From positions 74,975,876-75,039,875 of the forward strand of contig CM056576.1 of the NCBI GenBank assembly GCA_029721435.1: 64,000 nucleotides of DNA. The letters run 5' to 3'. The DNA comes from Gymnothorax reevesii (Eukaryota > Chordata > Actinopteri > Anguilliformes > Muraenidae). Under the pieces are notes generated by a model that searched no databases, had not been told where the DNA came from, and worked only from the letters and a program-made list of their open reading frames with translations. This document shows, one piece after another, positions 24,036 to 36,500 of this stretch (positions are counted from its first letter, which is position 1; the number at the start of each line of letters is the position of its first letter). A program made the translations under genes and the position numbers.

Positions 24036-24597
24036 GGAAGGAAGGAGGGAGAGAAGGAACTAATGAGGGAAGAAAGGAAAGAAGGAATATAGGAAAAAAA
24101 GAAGGAAATCAAAGGAAGGCAGGAAAGAACAAAGGAAAGAAGGCGAGGATGGATGGAAAGAAACAGAGGAATGAAGGAAAGAAGGAAGTAAAGAAGGAAG
24201 GAAAGGAAGAAGGGAAGAAGAAGGATTTAAGTAAAGATAGAAGGAAGGAAGGAAGGATGGAAGTGAGGAAGAAGAAATGAAAAACAGAAGGAAAGAAAGA
24301 AGGAAGGAAAGAAAAAGTAAAGAAAGGAAGAGGGAAGGAAAGAGAGGGAAAGCAGAAAGAAGAAAGGAAGAAAGATAAGAAGGATATGAAGGAATGAAAG
24401 AAGGCATGATGGAAGGAAGGAAAAACTAAGGAAGGTAGGAAAGAAAATTGGTAGGGAGGAAGGATGAAAGGCAGGATAGAAGGAAGTAAAGTAGGAAAGA
24501 AGGAACGAATAAAGGAAGGAAGGAACGAAGGAAAGAAATAGGAGGGAAAAAGAAAGAAGGAATGACAGAAAATAGAAGGAAGGAAAGCAGTAAGGAA
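24036..24597 (+). repeat. Polypurine GGAA/GAAA tract of spacer 4
   Basis: About 562 bp of nearly pure purine on the + strand, short variant lacking GAATGGGAGG. Open frames over it are low complexity on both strands. Confidence 0.93.
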
Positions 24598-24943
24598 GCT
24601 GTAGTCTCAAGAGAGCCAGATTGTAGTCTTACAGCCTGAGAAACTGACAGTTACAGAAGGTGGTCAGAACACCTGGCACAAGATTCCATTTGCTTAATGG
24701 CCCTATTGTGATGTCATAATGCCAATGTTAAGTCTATGGGGGGAAAAAATTTATATTTTTTTTTAATAACTCAAAAAGTATAAAAGTTACAAAGATGAAA
24801 AATACATTGCACAGGTGTCCTAAGTAAGACCTACGCAACGCAGTTTGAATGAAGTTTCTACGATAAACGGTTGAGGCCGCATTAAGTGTGTTAGAATAAT
24901 AATAATAATAATAATAATAAGAAGACCAGGATAACAATAGTGA

Positions 24944-25007
24944 GCATTTTCAATGCACACTAACTAGATAATGTAATTCCAGGGAATTACGTGTGCATTG
25001 AAAATGC
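24944..25007. repeat. Nested inverted repeat, intact form
   Basis: Outer arms 24944-24960 and 24991-25007 are perfect 17-bp complements. The inner arms GTAATTCC and GGAATTAC are perfect 8-bp complements around AG. Removing the short stretch TAACTAGATAAT between the left arms would give one continuous 25-bp stem, so the element looks like a palindrome split by a small insertion. Confidence 0.9.
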
Positions 25008-25380
25008 AAAGTGTAGTTGCATAAGGTGGAGTTTGTAACATATCATTGCATTATGATATTGGTAGCTACGTTTTTAGGAGGATAATTATGGTAGTGGTGA
25101 GGACTTTTATTTTGAAACAGATGTGGACTGAGGAAACAGTTTGCGGGAGTCATAGTTGATGACAACTGTCATATGGAAATTTTTAATAGTGACATTTTTT
25201 AATAGTGAAAAATTGTAGTAAGGACTTATATTTTGAGACAGGATTGGGCAGAAGAAACAGTTGCCGGAAGTCATAGTCGAAAACAATCAGGAGTTGGAAT
25301 GGCTGAAAGGTTGATAAGTTGAGTAGCTTAAAAAGTTACATTTTTTTTTGTAATTTTACATAATGAGGACTGGCTGTAAC

Positions 25381-28300
25381 AGTTGTTAGGCAGTTGCTAT
25401 GGTGTTCTGTGTACTTGTGAGGGTGTTGCTAGGCAGCTGCTATCGTGTTCTGGGTGGTTGCTAGGGCATTGCTAGGCAGTTGCTATGGTGTTCTGGGTGG
25501 TTGATAGGGCATTGCTAGGCGGTTGCTATGGTGTTCTGGGTAGTTGCTAGGCGGTTGCTATGGCGTACTGGGTGGTTGTTCGGGCGTTGCTATGGGGTTC
25601 TGGGTGGTTGCTAGGCGGTTGCTATGGCATTCTGGGTGGTTGCTAGGGCTTTGCTAAGCAGTTGCTATGATGTTCTGGGTGGTTGCTAGGGCATTGCTAA
25701 GTGGTTGCTATGGTGTTCTGGGTGGTTGCTAGGGTGTTGCTAGGCAGTTGCTATGCTGTTCTGGGTGGTTGCTAGGCCGTTGCTATGGTGTTCTGGGTGG
25801 TTGCTATGGCGTTGCTAGGCAGTTGCTATTGTGTTCTGGGTGGTTGATAGGCCGTTGCTAGGCAGTTGCTATGGTGTTCTGGGTGGTTGTTAGGGTGGTT
25901 GCTATGGCGTTCTGGGTGGTTGCTAGGGCATTGCTAAGCAGTTGGTATGGTGTTGTGGGTGGTTGCCACGGCATTGCCAGGCGGTTGCTATGGTGTTCTG
26001 GGTGGTTGCTAGGGTGTTGCTAGGCAGTTGCTATGGTGTTCTGGCTGGTTGCTAGGTGGTTGCTATGATGTTCTGGCTGGTTGCTAGGGCGTTGCTAGGC
26101 GATTGCTATGGTGTTCTGGGTGGTTGCTGGGGCGTTGCTAGGCGGTTGCTATGGTGTTGTGGGTGGTTGCTAGGGCGTTGCTATGGTATTCTGGGTGGTT
26201 GCTAGGGCGTTGCTAGGTAGTTGCTATGGTGTTCTGGATGGTTGCTAGGCGGTTGCTATGGTGTTCTGGGTGGTTGCTAGGGTGTTGCTATGGTGTTCTG
26301 GGTGGTTGTTAGGCGGTTGCTCTGGTGTTCTGGGTGGTTGCTAGGCGGTTGCTATGGTGTTCTGGGTGGTAGCAAGGCAGTTGCAATGGTGTTCTGGGTG
26401 GTTGCTAGATCATTGCTAGGCAGTTGCTATGGTGTTCTGTGTTGTTGCTAGGCGGTTGCTATGGTGTTCTGGGTGGTTGCTAGGGCGTTGCTAGGCAGTT
26501 GCAATGGTGTTCTGATGGTTGCTAGGCGGTTGCTATGGTGTTCTGGGTGGTTGCTAGGGCGTTGCTAGGCAGTTGCTATGGTGTTCTGGGTGGTTGGTAG
26601 GGCGTTGCTATGGTGTTCTGGGTGGTAGCTAGGCGGTTGCTATTGTGTTCTGGGTGGTTGCTAGGCGGTTGCTATGGTGTTCTGGGTGGTTGCTAGGGCG
26701 TTGCTAGGCAGTTGCTATGGTGTGCTGGGTGGTTGCTAGGCGGTTGCTATGGTGTTCTGGGAGGTTGCTAGGGCATTGCTAGGCGGTTGCTATGGTGTTC
26801 TGGGTGGTTGTTAGGGCCTTGCTAGGCGGTTGCTATGGTGTTCTGGGAGGTTGCTAGGGCATTGCTAGGCTGTTGCTATGGTGTTCTGGGTGGTTGCTTG
26901 GGCGTTGCTAGGCGGGTGCTATGGTGTTCTGGGTGGTTGTTAGGGTGTTGCTAGGCAGTTGCTATGGTGTTCTGGGTGGTTCCTAGGCGGTTGCTATGGT
27001 GTTTTGGGTGGTTGCTAGGTGGTTGCTATGGTGTTCTGGGTGGTTGTTGGGGTGTTGGTAGGGAGTTGCTGTGGTGTTCTGGGTGGTTGCTAGGCGGTTG
27101 CTATGGTGTTCTGGGTGGTTGCTAGGGCGTTGCTAGGCAGTTGCTATGGTGTTTTGGGTGGTTGCTAGGTGGTTGCTATGGTGTTCTGGGTGGTTGCTTG
27201 GGCGTTGCTAGGCAGTTGCTATGGTGTTCTGGGTGGTTGCTAGGCAGTTGCTATGGTGTTCTGGGTGGTTGCTCGGGCGTTGCTAGGCAGTTGCTATGGT
27301 GTTCTTTGTGGTTGCTAGGCGGTTGCTAGGGTGTTCTGGGTGGTTGCTAGGCGGTTGCTATGGTGTTGTGGGTGGGTGGTAGGGCGTTGCTAGGCAGTTG
27401 CTATGGTGTTCTGGGTGGTTGCTAGGCGGTTGCTATGGTGTTCTGGGTGGTTGCTAGGGCATTGCTAGGCTGTTGCTATGGTGTACTGGGTGGTTGCTAG
27501 GGCGTTGCTAGGCGGTTGCTATGGTGTTCTGGGTGGTTGCTAGGGCGTTGCTAGGCAGTTGCTATGGTGTTCTGGGCGGTTGCTAGGCGGTTGCTATGGT
27601 GTTCTGGGTGGTTGCTAGGGCGTTGCTAGGCAGTTGCTATAGCGTTCTGGGTGGTTGCTAGGGCGTTGCTAGGCAGTTGCTGTGGTGTTCTGGGTGGTTG
27701 CTAGGGCGGTGCTAGGCAGTTGCTATGGTGTTCTGGGTGGTTGCTAGGCGGTTGCTATGGTGTTCTGGGTGGTTGCTCGGCGGTTGCTATGGTGTTCTGG
27801 GTGGTTGCTAGGGCGTTGCTAGGCAGTTGCTATGGTGTTCTGGGTGGTTGCTAGGCGGTTGCTATGGTGTTCTGGGTGGTTGCTAGGGCGTTGCTAGGCA
27901 GTTGCTATGGTGTTTTGGGTGGTTGCTAGGTGGTTGCTATGGTGTTCTGGGTGGTTGCTAGGGCGTTGCTAGGCAGTTGCTATGGTGTTCTGGGTGGTTG
28001 CTAGGTGGTTGCTATGGTGTTCTGGGTGGTTGCTAGGCAGTTGCTATTGTGTTCTGGGTGGTTGCTAGGGCGTTGCTAGGCAGTTGCTCTGGTGTTCTGG
28101 GTGGTTGCTAGGCGGGTGCTATGGTGTTCTGGGTGGTTGCTAGGCGGTTGCTATGGTGTTCTGGGTGGTTGCTAGGGGGTTGGTAGGCAGGTGCGATGGT
28201 GTTCTGGGGGGTTGCTAGGCGGTTGCTATGGTGTTCTGGGTGGTTGCTAGGGCATTGCTAGGCTGTTGCTATGGTGTTCTGGGTGGTTGCTAGGGCGTTG

Positions 28301-29095
28301 CTAGGCGGTTGCTATGGTGTTCTGGGTGGTTGTTAGGGTGTTGCTAGGCAGTTGCTATGGTGTTCTGGGTGGTTGCTAGGCGGTTGCTATGGTGTTCTGG
28401 GTGGTTGCTAGGGCGTTGCTATTGTGTTCTGGGTGGTTGCTAGGCGGTTGCAATGGTGTTCTGGGTGGTTGCTAAGGCGTTGCTAGGCAGTTGCTATGGT
28501 GTTCTGGGTGGTTGCTAGGGCGTTGCTATGGTGTTCTGGGTGGTAGCTAGGCGGTTGCTTTTGTGTTCTGGGTGGTTGCTAGGGCGTTGATAGGCGGTTG
28601 CTATGGTGTTCTGGGTGGTTGCTAGGTCGTTGCTAGGCAGTTGCTATGGTGTTCTGGGTGGTAGCTAGGCGGTTGCTATGGTGTTCTGAGTGGTTGCTAG
28701 GCGGTTGCTATGGTGTTCTGGGTGGTTGCTAGGGCGTTGCTAGGCAGTTTACTATAGGGTTCTGGGTGGTTGCTAGGGCGTTGCTAGGCAGTTGCTAAGG
28801 TGTTCTGGGTGGTTGCTAGGGCGTTGCTAGGCAGTTGCTATGGTGTTCTGGGTGGTTGCTAGGCGGTTGCTATGGTGTTGTGGGTGGTTGCTAGGCGGTT
28901 GCTATGGTGTTGTGGGTGGTTGCTAGGGCGTTGCTAGGCAGTTGCTATGGTGTTCTGGGTGGTTGCTAGGCGGTTGCTATGGTGTTCTGGGTGGTTGCTA
29001 GGGCGTTGCTAGGCAGTTGCTATAGTGTTCTGGGTGGTTGCTAGGCAGTTGCTATGGTGTTTTGGGTGGTTGCTTGGCGGTTGCTATGGTGTTCT
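25381..29095 (+). repeat. Minisatellite array A4
   Basis: About 3.7 kb. It has the same landmark order as A2: GCGTACTGGG near 25563, GCTAGATCATTG near 26404, TTCTGATGG near 26510, and the TTTTGGG cluster doubled at 150 bp (27001 and 27151). The open frame 27141-27329 is the same by-product as the one in A2. Confidence 0.95.
27001..27300 (+). repeat. 150-bp tandem duplication inside array A4
   Basis: GTTTTGGGTGG plus GCTAGGTGG at 27001 recurs at 27151, an offset of 150 bp. It occupies the same relative place in the higher-order unit as the pairs in A2 and A6. Confidence 0.8.
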
Positions 29096-30104
29096 GAATA
29101 TTTGCTTGGGCAATGCTCGACAGTTGCTTTGTTGTTCTTGTTGCTGCTAGGGCGTTGATGTGTCTTGTTTGGGGATCGAGTGAAAACTGGGAGAAGTAGT
29201 GAACCGTACGATTACGAAATTATTTGGAATATTAACAAGGAAGGAAGGAGGGAAAGAAGGAACTAATGAGGGAAGTAAGGAAAGAACGAATATAGGAAAA
29301 AAGAAGGAAATCAAAGGAAGGCAGGAAAGAACAAAGGAAAGAAGGCGAGGATGGATGGAAAGAAACAGAGGAATGAAGGAAAGAAGGAAGTAAAGAAGGA
29401 AGGAAAGGAAGAAGGGAAGAAGAAGGATTTAAGTAAAGATAGAAGGAAGGAAGGAAGTGAGGAAGAAGAAATGAAAAACGGAAGGAAAGAGAGAAGGAAG
29501 GAAAGAAAAAGTAAAGAAAGGAAGAGGGAGGGAAAGAGAGGGAAAGCAGAAAGAAGAAAGGAAGAAAGATAAGAAGGATATGAAGGAAAGAAAGAAGGCA
29601 TGATGGAAGGAGAGAAAAACTAAGGAAGGTAGGAAAGAAAAATGGAAGGGAGGAAGAATGGGAGGAAGGATGAAAGGCAGGATAGAAGGAAGTAAAGTAG
29701 GAAAGCAGGAACGAATAAAGGAAGGAAGGAACGAAGGAAAGAAATAGGAGGGAAAAAGAAAGAAGGAATGACAGAAAATAGAAGGAAGGAAAGCAGTAAG
29801 GAAGCTGTAGTCTCAAGAGAGCCAGATTGTAGTCTTACAGCCTGAGAAACTGACAGTTACAGCAGGTGGTCAGAACTCCTGGCACAAGATTCCATTTGCT
29901 TAATGGCCCTATTGTGATGTCATAATGCCAATGTTAAGTCTGTGGGAGGAAAAAATTTATAGCTTTTTTATTAATAACTCAAAAAGTATAAAAGTTACAA
30001 AGATGAAAAATACATTGCACAGGTGTCCTAAGTAAGACCTACGCAACCCAGTTTGAATGAAGTTTCTACGATAAACGGTTGAGGCCGCATTAAGTGTGTT
30101 AGAA

Positions 30105-30144
<40 letters not shown>

Positions 30145-30560
30145 TAGATAATGTAATTCCAGGGAATTACGTGTGCATTGAAAATGCAAAGTGTAGTTGC
30201 ATAAGGTGGAGTTTGTAACATATCATTGCATTATGATATTGGTAGCTACGTTTTTAGGAGGATAATTATGGTAGTGGTGAGGACTTTTATTTTGAAACAG
30301 ATGTGGACTGAGGAAACAGTTTGCGGGAGTCATAGTTGATGACAACTGTCATATGGAAATTTTTAATAGTGACATTTTTTAATAGTAAAAAATTGTAGTA
30401 AGGACTTATATTTTGAGACAGGATTGGGCAGAAGAAACAGTTGCCGGAAGTCATAGTCGAAAACAATCAGGAGTTGGAATGGCTGAAAGGTTGATAAGTT
30501 GAGTAGCTTAAAAAGTTACATTTTTTATTGTAATTTGACATAATGAGGACTGGCTGTAAC
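29096..30560 (+). repeat. Complex spacer 5 (full, mosaic)
   Basis: B link 29096-29238, purine tract 29239-29803, D block 29804-30560. The left half is B-type (AAACGGAAGG, CTGTGGGAGG). The right half is A-type (CATTGCATTATG, ACGTTTTTAGGAGG). The AAT microsatellite at about 30107-30142 runs straight into CTAGATAATG with no outer left arm. The link has private changes (GGGCAATGCTCG, GTTGCTGCTAGG). Confidence 0.9.
29239..29803 (+). repeat. Polypurine GGAA/GAAA tract of spacer 5
   Basis: About 565 bp of nearly pure purine on the + strand, long variant and near-identical by eye to those of spacers 3, 6 and 8. Private changes include AAAGAACGAATATAGG near 29280. Confidence 0.93.
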
Positions 30561-33500
30561 AGTTGTTAGGCAGTTGCTATGGTGTTCTGTGTACTTGTGA
30601 GGGTGTTGCTAGGCAGCTGCTATCGTGTTCTGGGTGGTAGCTAGGGCATTGCTAGGCAGTTGCTATGGTGTTCTGGGTGGTTGATAGGGCATTGCTAGGC
30701 GGTTGCTATGGTGTTCTGGGTAGTTGCTAGGCGGTTGCTATGGCGTACTGGGTGGTTGTTCGGGCATTGCTATGGGGTTCTGGGTGGTTGCTAGGCGGTT
30801 GCTATGGCATTCTGGGTGGTTGCTAGGGCTTTGCTAAGCAGTTGCATTGATGTTCTGGGTGGTTGCTAGGGCGTTGCTAGGTGGTTGCAATGGTGTTCTG
30901 GGTGGTTGCTAGGGTGTTGCTAGGCAGTTGCTATGCTGTTCTGGGTGGTTGCTAGGCCGTTGCTATGGTGTTCTGGGTGGTTGCTATGGCGTTGCTAGGC
31001 AGTTGCTATTGTGTTCTGGGTGGTTGATAGGCCATTGCTAGGCAGTTGCTATGGTGTTCTGGGTGGTTGTTAGGGTGGTTGCTATGGCGTTCTGGGTGGT
31101 TGCTAGGGCATTGCTAAGCAGTTGGTATGGTGTTCTGGGTGGTTGCCACGGCATTGCCAGGCGGTTGCTATGGTGTTCTGGGTGGTTGCTAGGGTGTTGC
31201 TAGGCAGTTGCTATGGTGTTCTGGGTGGTTGCTAGGTGGTTGCTATGATGTTCTGGCTGGTTGCTAGGGCGTTGCTAGGCGGTTGCTATGGTGTTCTGGC
31301 CGGTTGCTAGGGCGTTGCTATGGTATTCTGGGTGGTTGCTAGGGCGTTGCTAGGCAGTTGCTATGGTGTTCTGGATGGTTGCTAGGCGGTTGCTATGGTG
31401 TTCTGGGTGGTTGCTAGGGTGTTGCTTTGGTGTTCTGGGTGGTTGTTAGGTGGTTGCTCTGGTGTTCTGGGTGGTTGCTAGGCGGTTGCTATGGTGTTCT
31501 GGGTGGTAGCAAGGCGGTTGCAATGGTGTTCTGGGTGGTTGCTAGATCATTGCTAGGCAGTTGCTATGGTGTTCTGTGTTGATGCTAGGTGGTTGCTATG
31601 GTGTTCTGGGTGGTTGCTAGGCGGTTGCTATGGTGTTCTGGGTGGTTGCTAGGGCGTTGCTAGGCAGTTGCTATGGTGTTCTGATGGTTGCTAGGCGGTT
31701 GCTATGGTGTTCTGGGTGGTTGCTAGGGCGTTGCTAGGCAGTTGCTATGGTGTTCTGGGTGGTTGCTAGGGCGTTGCTATGGTGTTCTGGGTGGTAGCTA
31801 GGCGGTTGCTATTGTGTTCTGGGTGGTTGCTAGGCGGTGGCTATGGTGCTCTGGGGGGTTGCTAGGGCGTGGCGAGGCAGGTGCGATGGTGTGCTGGGTG
31901 GTTGCTGGGCGGTTGTTATGGTGTCCTGGGAGGTTGATAGGGGATTGCTAGGCGGTTGCTTTGGTGTTCTGGGTGGTTGCTCCGGCCTTGCTAGGCAGTT
32001 GCTATGGTGTTCTGGGAGGTTGCTAGGGCATTGCTAGGCTGTTGCTATGGTGTTCTGGGTGGTTGCTAGGGCGTTGCTAGGCGGTTGCTATGGTGTTCTG
32101 GGTGGTTGTTAGGGTGTTGATAGGCAGTTGCTATGGTGTTCTGGGTGGTTGCTAGGCGGTTGCTATGGTGTTCTGGGTGGTTGCTAGGGCGTTGCTAGGC
32201 AGTTGCTATGGTGTTTTGGGTGGTTGCTAGGTGGTTGCTATGGTGTTCTGGGTGGTAGCTAGGGCGTTGCTAGGCAGTTGTTATGGTGTTCTGGGTGGTC
32301 GCTAGGCGGTTGCTATGGTGTTCTGGGTGGTTGCTCGGGCGTTGCTAGGCAGTTGCTATGGTGTTCTTGGTGGTTGCTAGGCGGTTGCTTTGGTGTTCTG
32401 GGTGGTTGCTAGGCGGTTGCTATGGTGTTCTGGGTGGTTGCTAGGGCGGTGCTAGGCAGCTGCTATGGTGTTCTGGGTGGTTGCTAGGCGGTTGCTATGG
32501 TGTTCTGGGTGGTTGCTAGGGCATTGCTAGGCTGTTGCTATGGTGTTGTGGGTGGTTGCTAGGGCGTGGCTAGGCGGTTGCTATGGTGTTCGGGGTGGTT
32601 GCTAGGGCGTTGCTAGGCAGTTGCTATGGTGTTGTGGGTGGTTGCTAGGCGGTTGCTATGGTGTTCTGGATGGTTGCTAGGGCGTTGCTAGGCAGTTGCT
32701 ATAGCGTTCTGGGTGGTTGCTAGGGCGTTGGTAGGCAGGTGCTGGGGTGTGCTGGATGGTTGCTAGGGGGGTGCTAGGCAGTTGCTATGGTGTTCTGGGT
32801 GGTTGCTAGGCGGTTGCTATGGTGTTCTGGGTGGTGGCTAGGCGGTTGCTATGGTGTTCTGGGTGGTTGCTAGGGCGTTGCTAGGCAGTTGCTATGGTGT
32901 TCTGGGTGGTTGCTAGGCGGTTGCTATGGTGTTCTGGGTGGTTGCTAGGGCGTTGCTAGGCAGTTGCTATGGTGTTTTGGGTGGTTGCTAGGTGGTTGCT
33001 ATGGTGTTCTGGGTGGTTGCTAGGGCGTTGCTAGGCAGTTGCTATGGTGTTCTGGGTGGTTGCTAGGTGGTTGCTATGGTATTCTGGGTGGTTGCTAGGC
33101 AGTTGCTATTGTGTTCTGGGTGTTTGCTAGGGCGTTGCTAGGCAGTTGCTATGGTGTTCTGGGTGGTTGCTAGGCGGGTGCTATGGTGTTCTGGGTGGTT
33201 GCTAGGCGGTTGCTATGGTGTTGTGGGTGGTTGGTAGGGCGTTGCTAGGCAGTTGCTGTGGTGTTCTGGGTGGTTGCTAGGCGGTTGCTATGGTGTTCTG
33301 GGTGGTTGCTAGGGCATTGCTAGGCTGTTGCTATGGTGTTCTGGGTGGTTGCTAGGGCGTTGCTAGGCGGTTGCTATGGTGTTCTGGGTGGTTGGTAGGG
33401 TGTTGCTAGGCAGTTGTTATGGTGTTCTGGGTGGTTGCTAGGCGGTTGCTATGGTGTTCTGGGTGGTTGCTAGGGCGTTGCTAGGCAGTTGCTATGGTGT

Positions 33501-36500
33501 TTTGGGTGGTTGCTAGGTGGTTGCTATGGTGTTCTGGGTGGTTGCTAGGGCGTTGCTAGGCAGTTGCTATAGCGTTCTGGGTGGTTGGTGGGGGGTTGCT
33601 AGGCAGTTGCTAATTTGTTCTGGGTGGTTGCTAGGGCGTTGCTAGGCAGTTGCTATGGTGTTCTGGGTGGTTGCTAGGCGGTTGCTATGGTGTTCTGGGT
33701 GGTTGCTAGGCGGTTGCTATGGTGTTCTGGGTGGTTGCTAGGGCGTTGCTAGGCAGTTGCTATGGTGTTCTGGGTGGTTGCTAGGCGGTTGCTATGGTGT
33801 TCTGGGTGGTTGCTAGGCGGTTGCTATGGTGTTCTGGGTGGTTGCTAGGGCATTGCTAGGCGGTTGCTATGGTGTTCTGGGAGGTTGCTAGGGCATTGCT
33901 AGGCTGTTGCTATGGTGTTCTGGGTAGTTGCTAGGCGGTTGCTATGGCGTACTGGCTGGTTGTTCGGGCATTGCTATGAGGTTCTGGGTGGTTGCTACGC
34001 GGTTGCTATGGCATTCTGGGTGGTTGCTAGGGCTTTGCTAAGCAGTTGCATTGATGTTCTGGGTGGTTGCTAGGGCGTTGCTAGGTGGTTGCAATGGTGT
34101 TCTGGGTGGTTGCTAGGGTGTTGCTAGGCAGTTGCTATGCTGTTCTGGGTGGTTGCTAGGCCGTTGCTATGGTGTTCTGGGTGGTTGCTATGGCGTTGCT
34201 AGGCAGTTGCTATTGTGTTCTGGGTGGTTGATAGGCCGTTGCTAGGCAGTTGCTATGGTGTTCTGGGTGGTTGTTAGGGTGGTTGCTATGGCGTTCTGGG
34301 TGGTTGCTAGGGCATTGCTAAGCAGTTGGTATGGTGTTCTGGGTGGTTGCCACGGCATTGCCAGGCGGTTGCTAAGGTGTTCTGGGTGGTTGCTAGGGTG
34401 TTGCTAGGCAGTTGCTATGGTGTTCTGGGTGGTTGCTAGGTGGTTGCTATGATGTTCTGGCTGGTTGCTAGGGCGTTGCTAGGCGGTTGCTATGGTGTTC
34501 TGGGTGGTTGCTCGGGCGTTGCTATGGTATTCTGGGTGGTTGCTAGGGCGTTGCTAGGCAGTTGCTATGGTGTTCTGGATGGTTGCTAGGCGGTGGCTAG
34601 GGTGTTGTGGGTGGTTGCTAGGGTGTTGGTATGGGGGTTTGGGTGGTTGTGAGGCGGTTGCTCTGGTGTTCTGGGTGGTTGCTAGGCGGTTGCTATGGTG
34701 TTCTGGGTGGTAGCAAGGGGGTTGCAATGGTGTTGTGGGTGGTTGCTAGATCATTGCTAGGCAGTTGCTATGGTGTTCTGTGTTGTTGCTAGGCGGTTGC
34801 TATGGTGTTCTGGGTGGTTGCTAGGCGGTTGCTATGGTGTTCTGGGTGGTTGCTAGGGCGTTGCTAGGCAGTTGCTATGGTGTTCTGATGGTTGCTAGGC
34901 GGGTGCTATGGTGTTCTGGGTGGTTGCTAGGGCGTTGCTAGGCAGTTGCTATGGTGTTCTGGGTGGTTGCTAGGGCGTTGCTATGGTGTTCTGGGTGGTA
35001 GCTAGGCGGTTGCTATTGTGTTCTGGGTGGTTGCTAGGCGGTTGCTATGGTGTTCTGGGTGGTTGCTAGGGCGTTGCTAGGCAGTTGCTATGGTGTGCTG
35101 GGTGGTTGCTGGGCGGTTGCTATGGTGTTCTGGGAGGTTGCTAGGGCATTGCTAGGCGGTTGCTATGGTGTTCTGGGTGGTTGCTAGGGCCTTGCTAGGC
35201 GGTTGCTATGGTGTTCTGGGAGGTTGCTAGGGCATTGCTAGGCTGTTGCTATGGTGTTCTGGGTGGTTGCTAGGGCGTTGCTAGGCGGTTGCTATGGTGT
35301 TCTGGGTGGTTGTTAGGGTGTTGATAGGCAGTTGCTATGGTGTTCTGGGTGGTTGCTAGGCGGTTGCTATGGTGTTCTGGGTGGTTGCTAGGGCGTTGCT
35401 AGGCAGTTGCTATGGTGTTTTGGGTGGTTGCTAGGTGGTTGCTATGGTGTTCTGGGTGGTTGCTTGGGCGTTGCTAGGCAGTTGTTATGGTGTTCTGGGT
35501 GGTTGCTAGGCGGTTGCTATGGTGTTCTGGGTGGTTGCTCGGGCGTTGCTAGGCAGTTGCTATGGTGTTCTTGGTGGTTGCTAGGCGGTTGCTTTGGTGT
35601 TCTGGGTGGTTGCTAGGCGGTTGCTATGGTGTTCTGGGTGGTTGCTAGGGCGTTGCTAGGCAGTTGCTATGGTGTTCTGGGTGGTTGCTAGGCGGTTGCT
35701 ATGGTGTTCTGGGTGGTTGCTAGGGCATTGCTAGGCTGTTGCTATGGTGTTCTGGGTGGTTGCTAGGGCGTTGCTAGGCGGTTGCTATGGTGTTCTGCGT
35801 GGTTGCTAGGGCGTTGCTAGGCAGTTGCTATGGTGTTCTGGGTGGTTGCTAGGCGGTTGCTATGGTGTTCTGGATGGTTGCTAGGGCGTTGCTAGGCGGT
35901 TGCTATGGTGTTCTGGATGGTTGCTAGGGCGTTGCTAGGCAGTTGCTGTGGTGTTCTGGATGGTTGCTAGGGCGTTGCTAGGCAGTTGCTATGGTGTTCT
36001 GGGTGGTTGCTAGGCGGTTGCTTTGGTGTTCTGGGTGGTTGCTAGGCGGTTGATATGGTGTTCTGGGTGGGTGCTAGGGCATTGCTAGGCGGTTGCTATG
36101 GTGTTCTGGGTGGTTGGTAGGCAGTAGTTATGGGGTTCTGGGTGGGTGCTAGGGGGTTGCTAGGCAGTTGCTATGGTGTTTTGGGTGGTTGCTAGGTGGT
36201 TGCTATGGTGTTCTGGGTGGTTGCTAGGGCGTTGCTAGGCAGTTGCTATGGTGTTCTGGGTGGTTGCAAGGTGGTTGCTATGGTATTCTTGGTGGTTGCT
36301 AGGCAGTTGCTATTGTGTTCTGGGTGTTTGCTAGGGCGTTGCTAGGCAGTTGCTCTGCTGTTCTGGGTGGTTGCTAGGCGGGTGCTATGGTGTTCTGGGT
36401 GGTTGCTAGGCGGTTGCTATGGTTTTGTGGGTGGTTGGTAGGGCGTTGCTAGGCAGTTGCTAGGGTGTTCTGGGTGGTTGCTAGGCGGTTGCTATGGTGT

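Larger units (their letters stand above)
23893..25380 (+). repeat. Complex spacer 4 (full)
   Basis: B link 23893-24035, purine tract 24036-24597, D block 24598-25380. A-subfamily markers throughout: GTACTATTACG, GATGGAAGTGAGG, no GAATGGGAGG, CTATGGGGGG, CATTGCATTATG, ACGTTTTTAGGAGG. Unlike its relatives 2 and 13 it has the GAAGACCAGGATAAC unit and the outer inverted repeat at 24944-24960 / 24991-25007. Confidence 0.9.
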
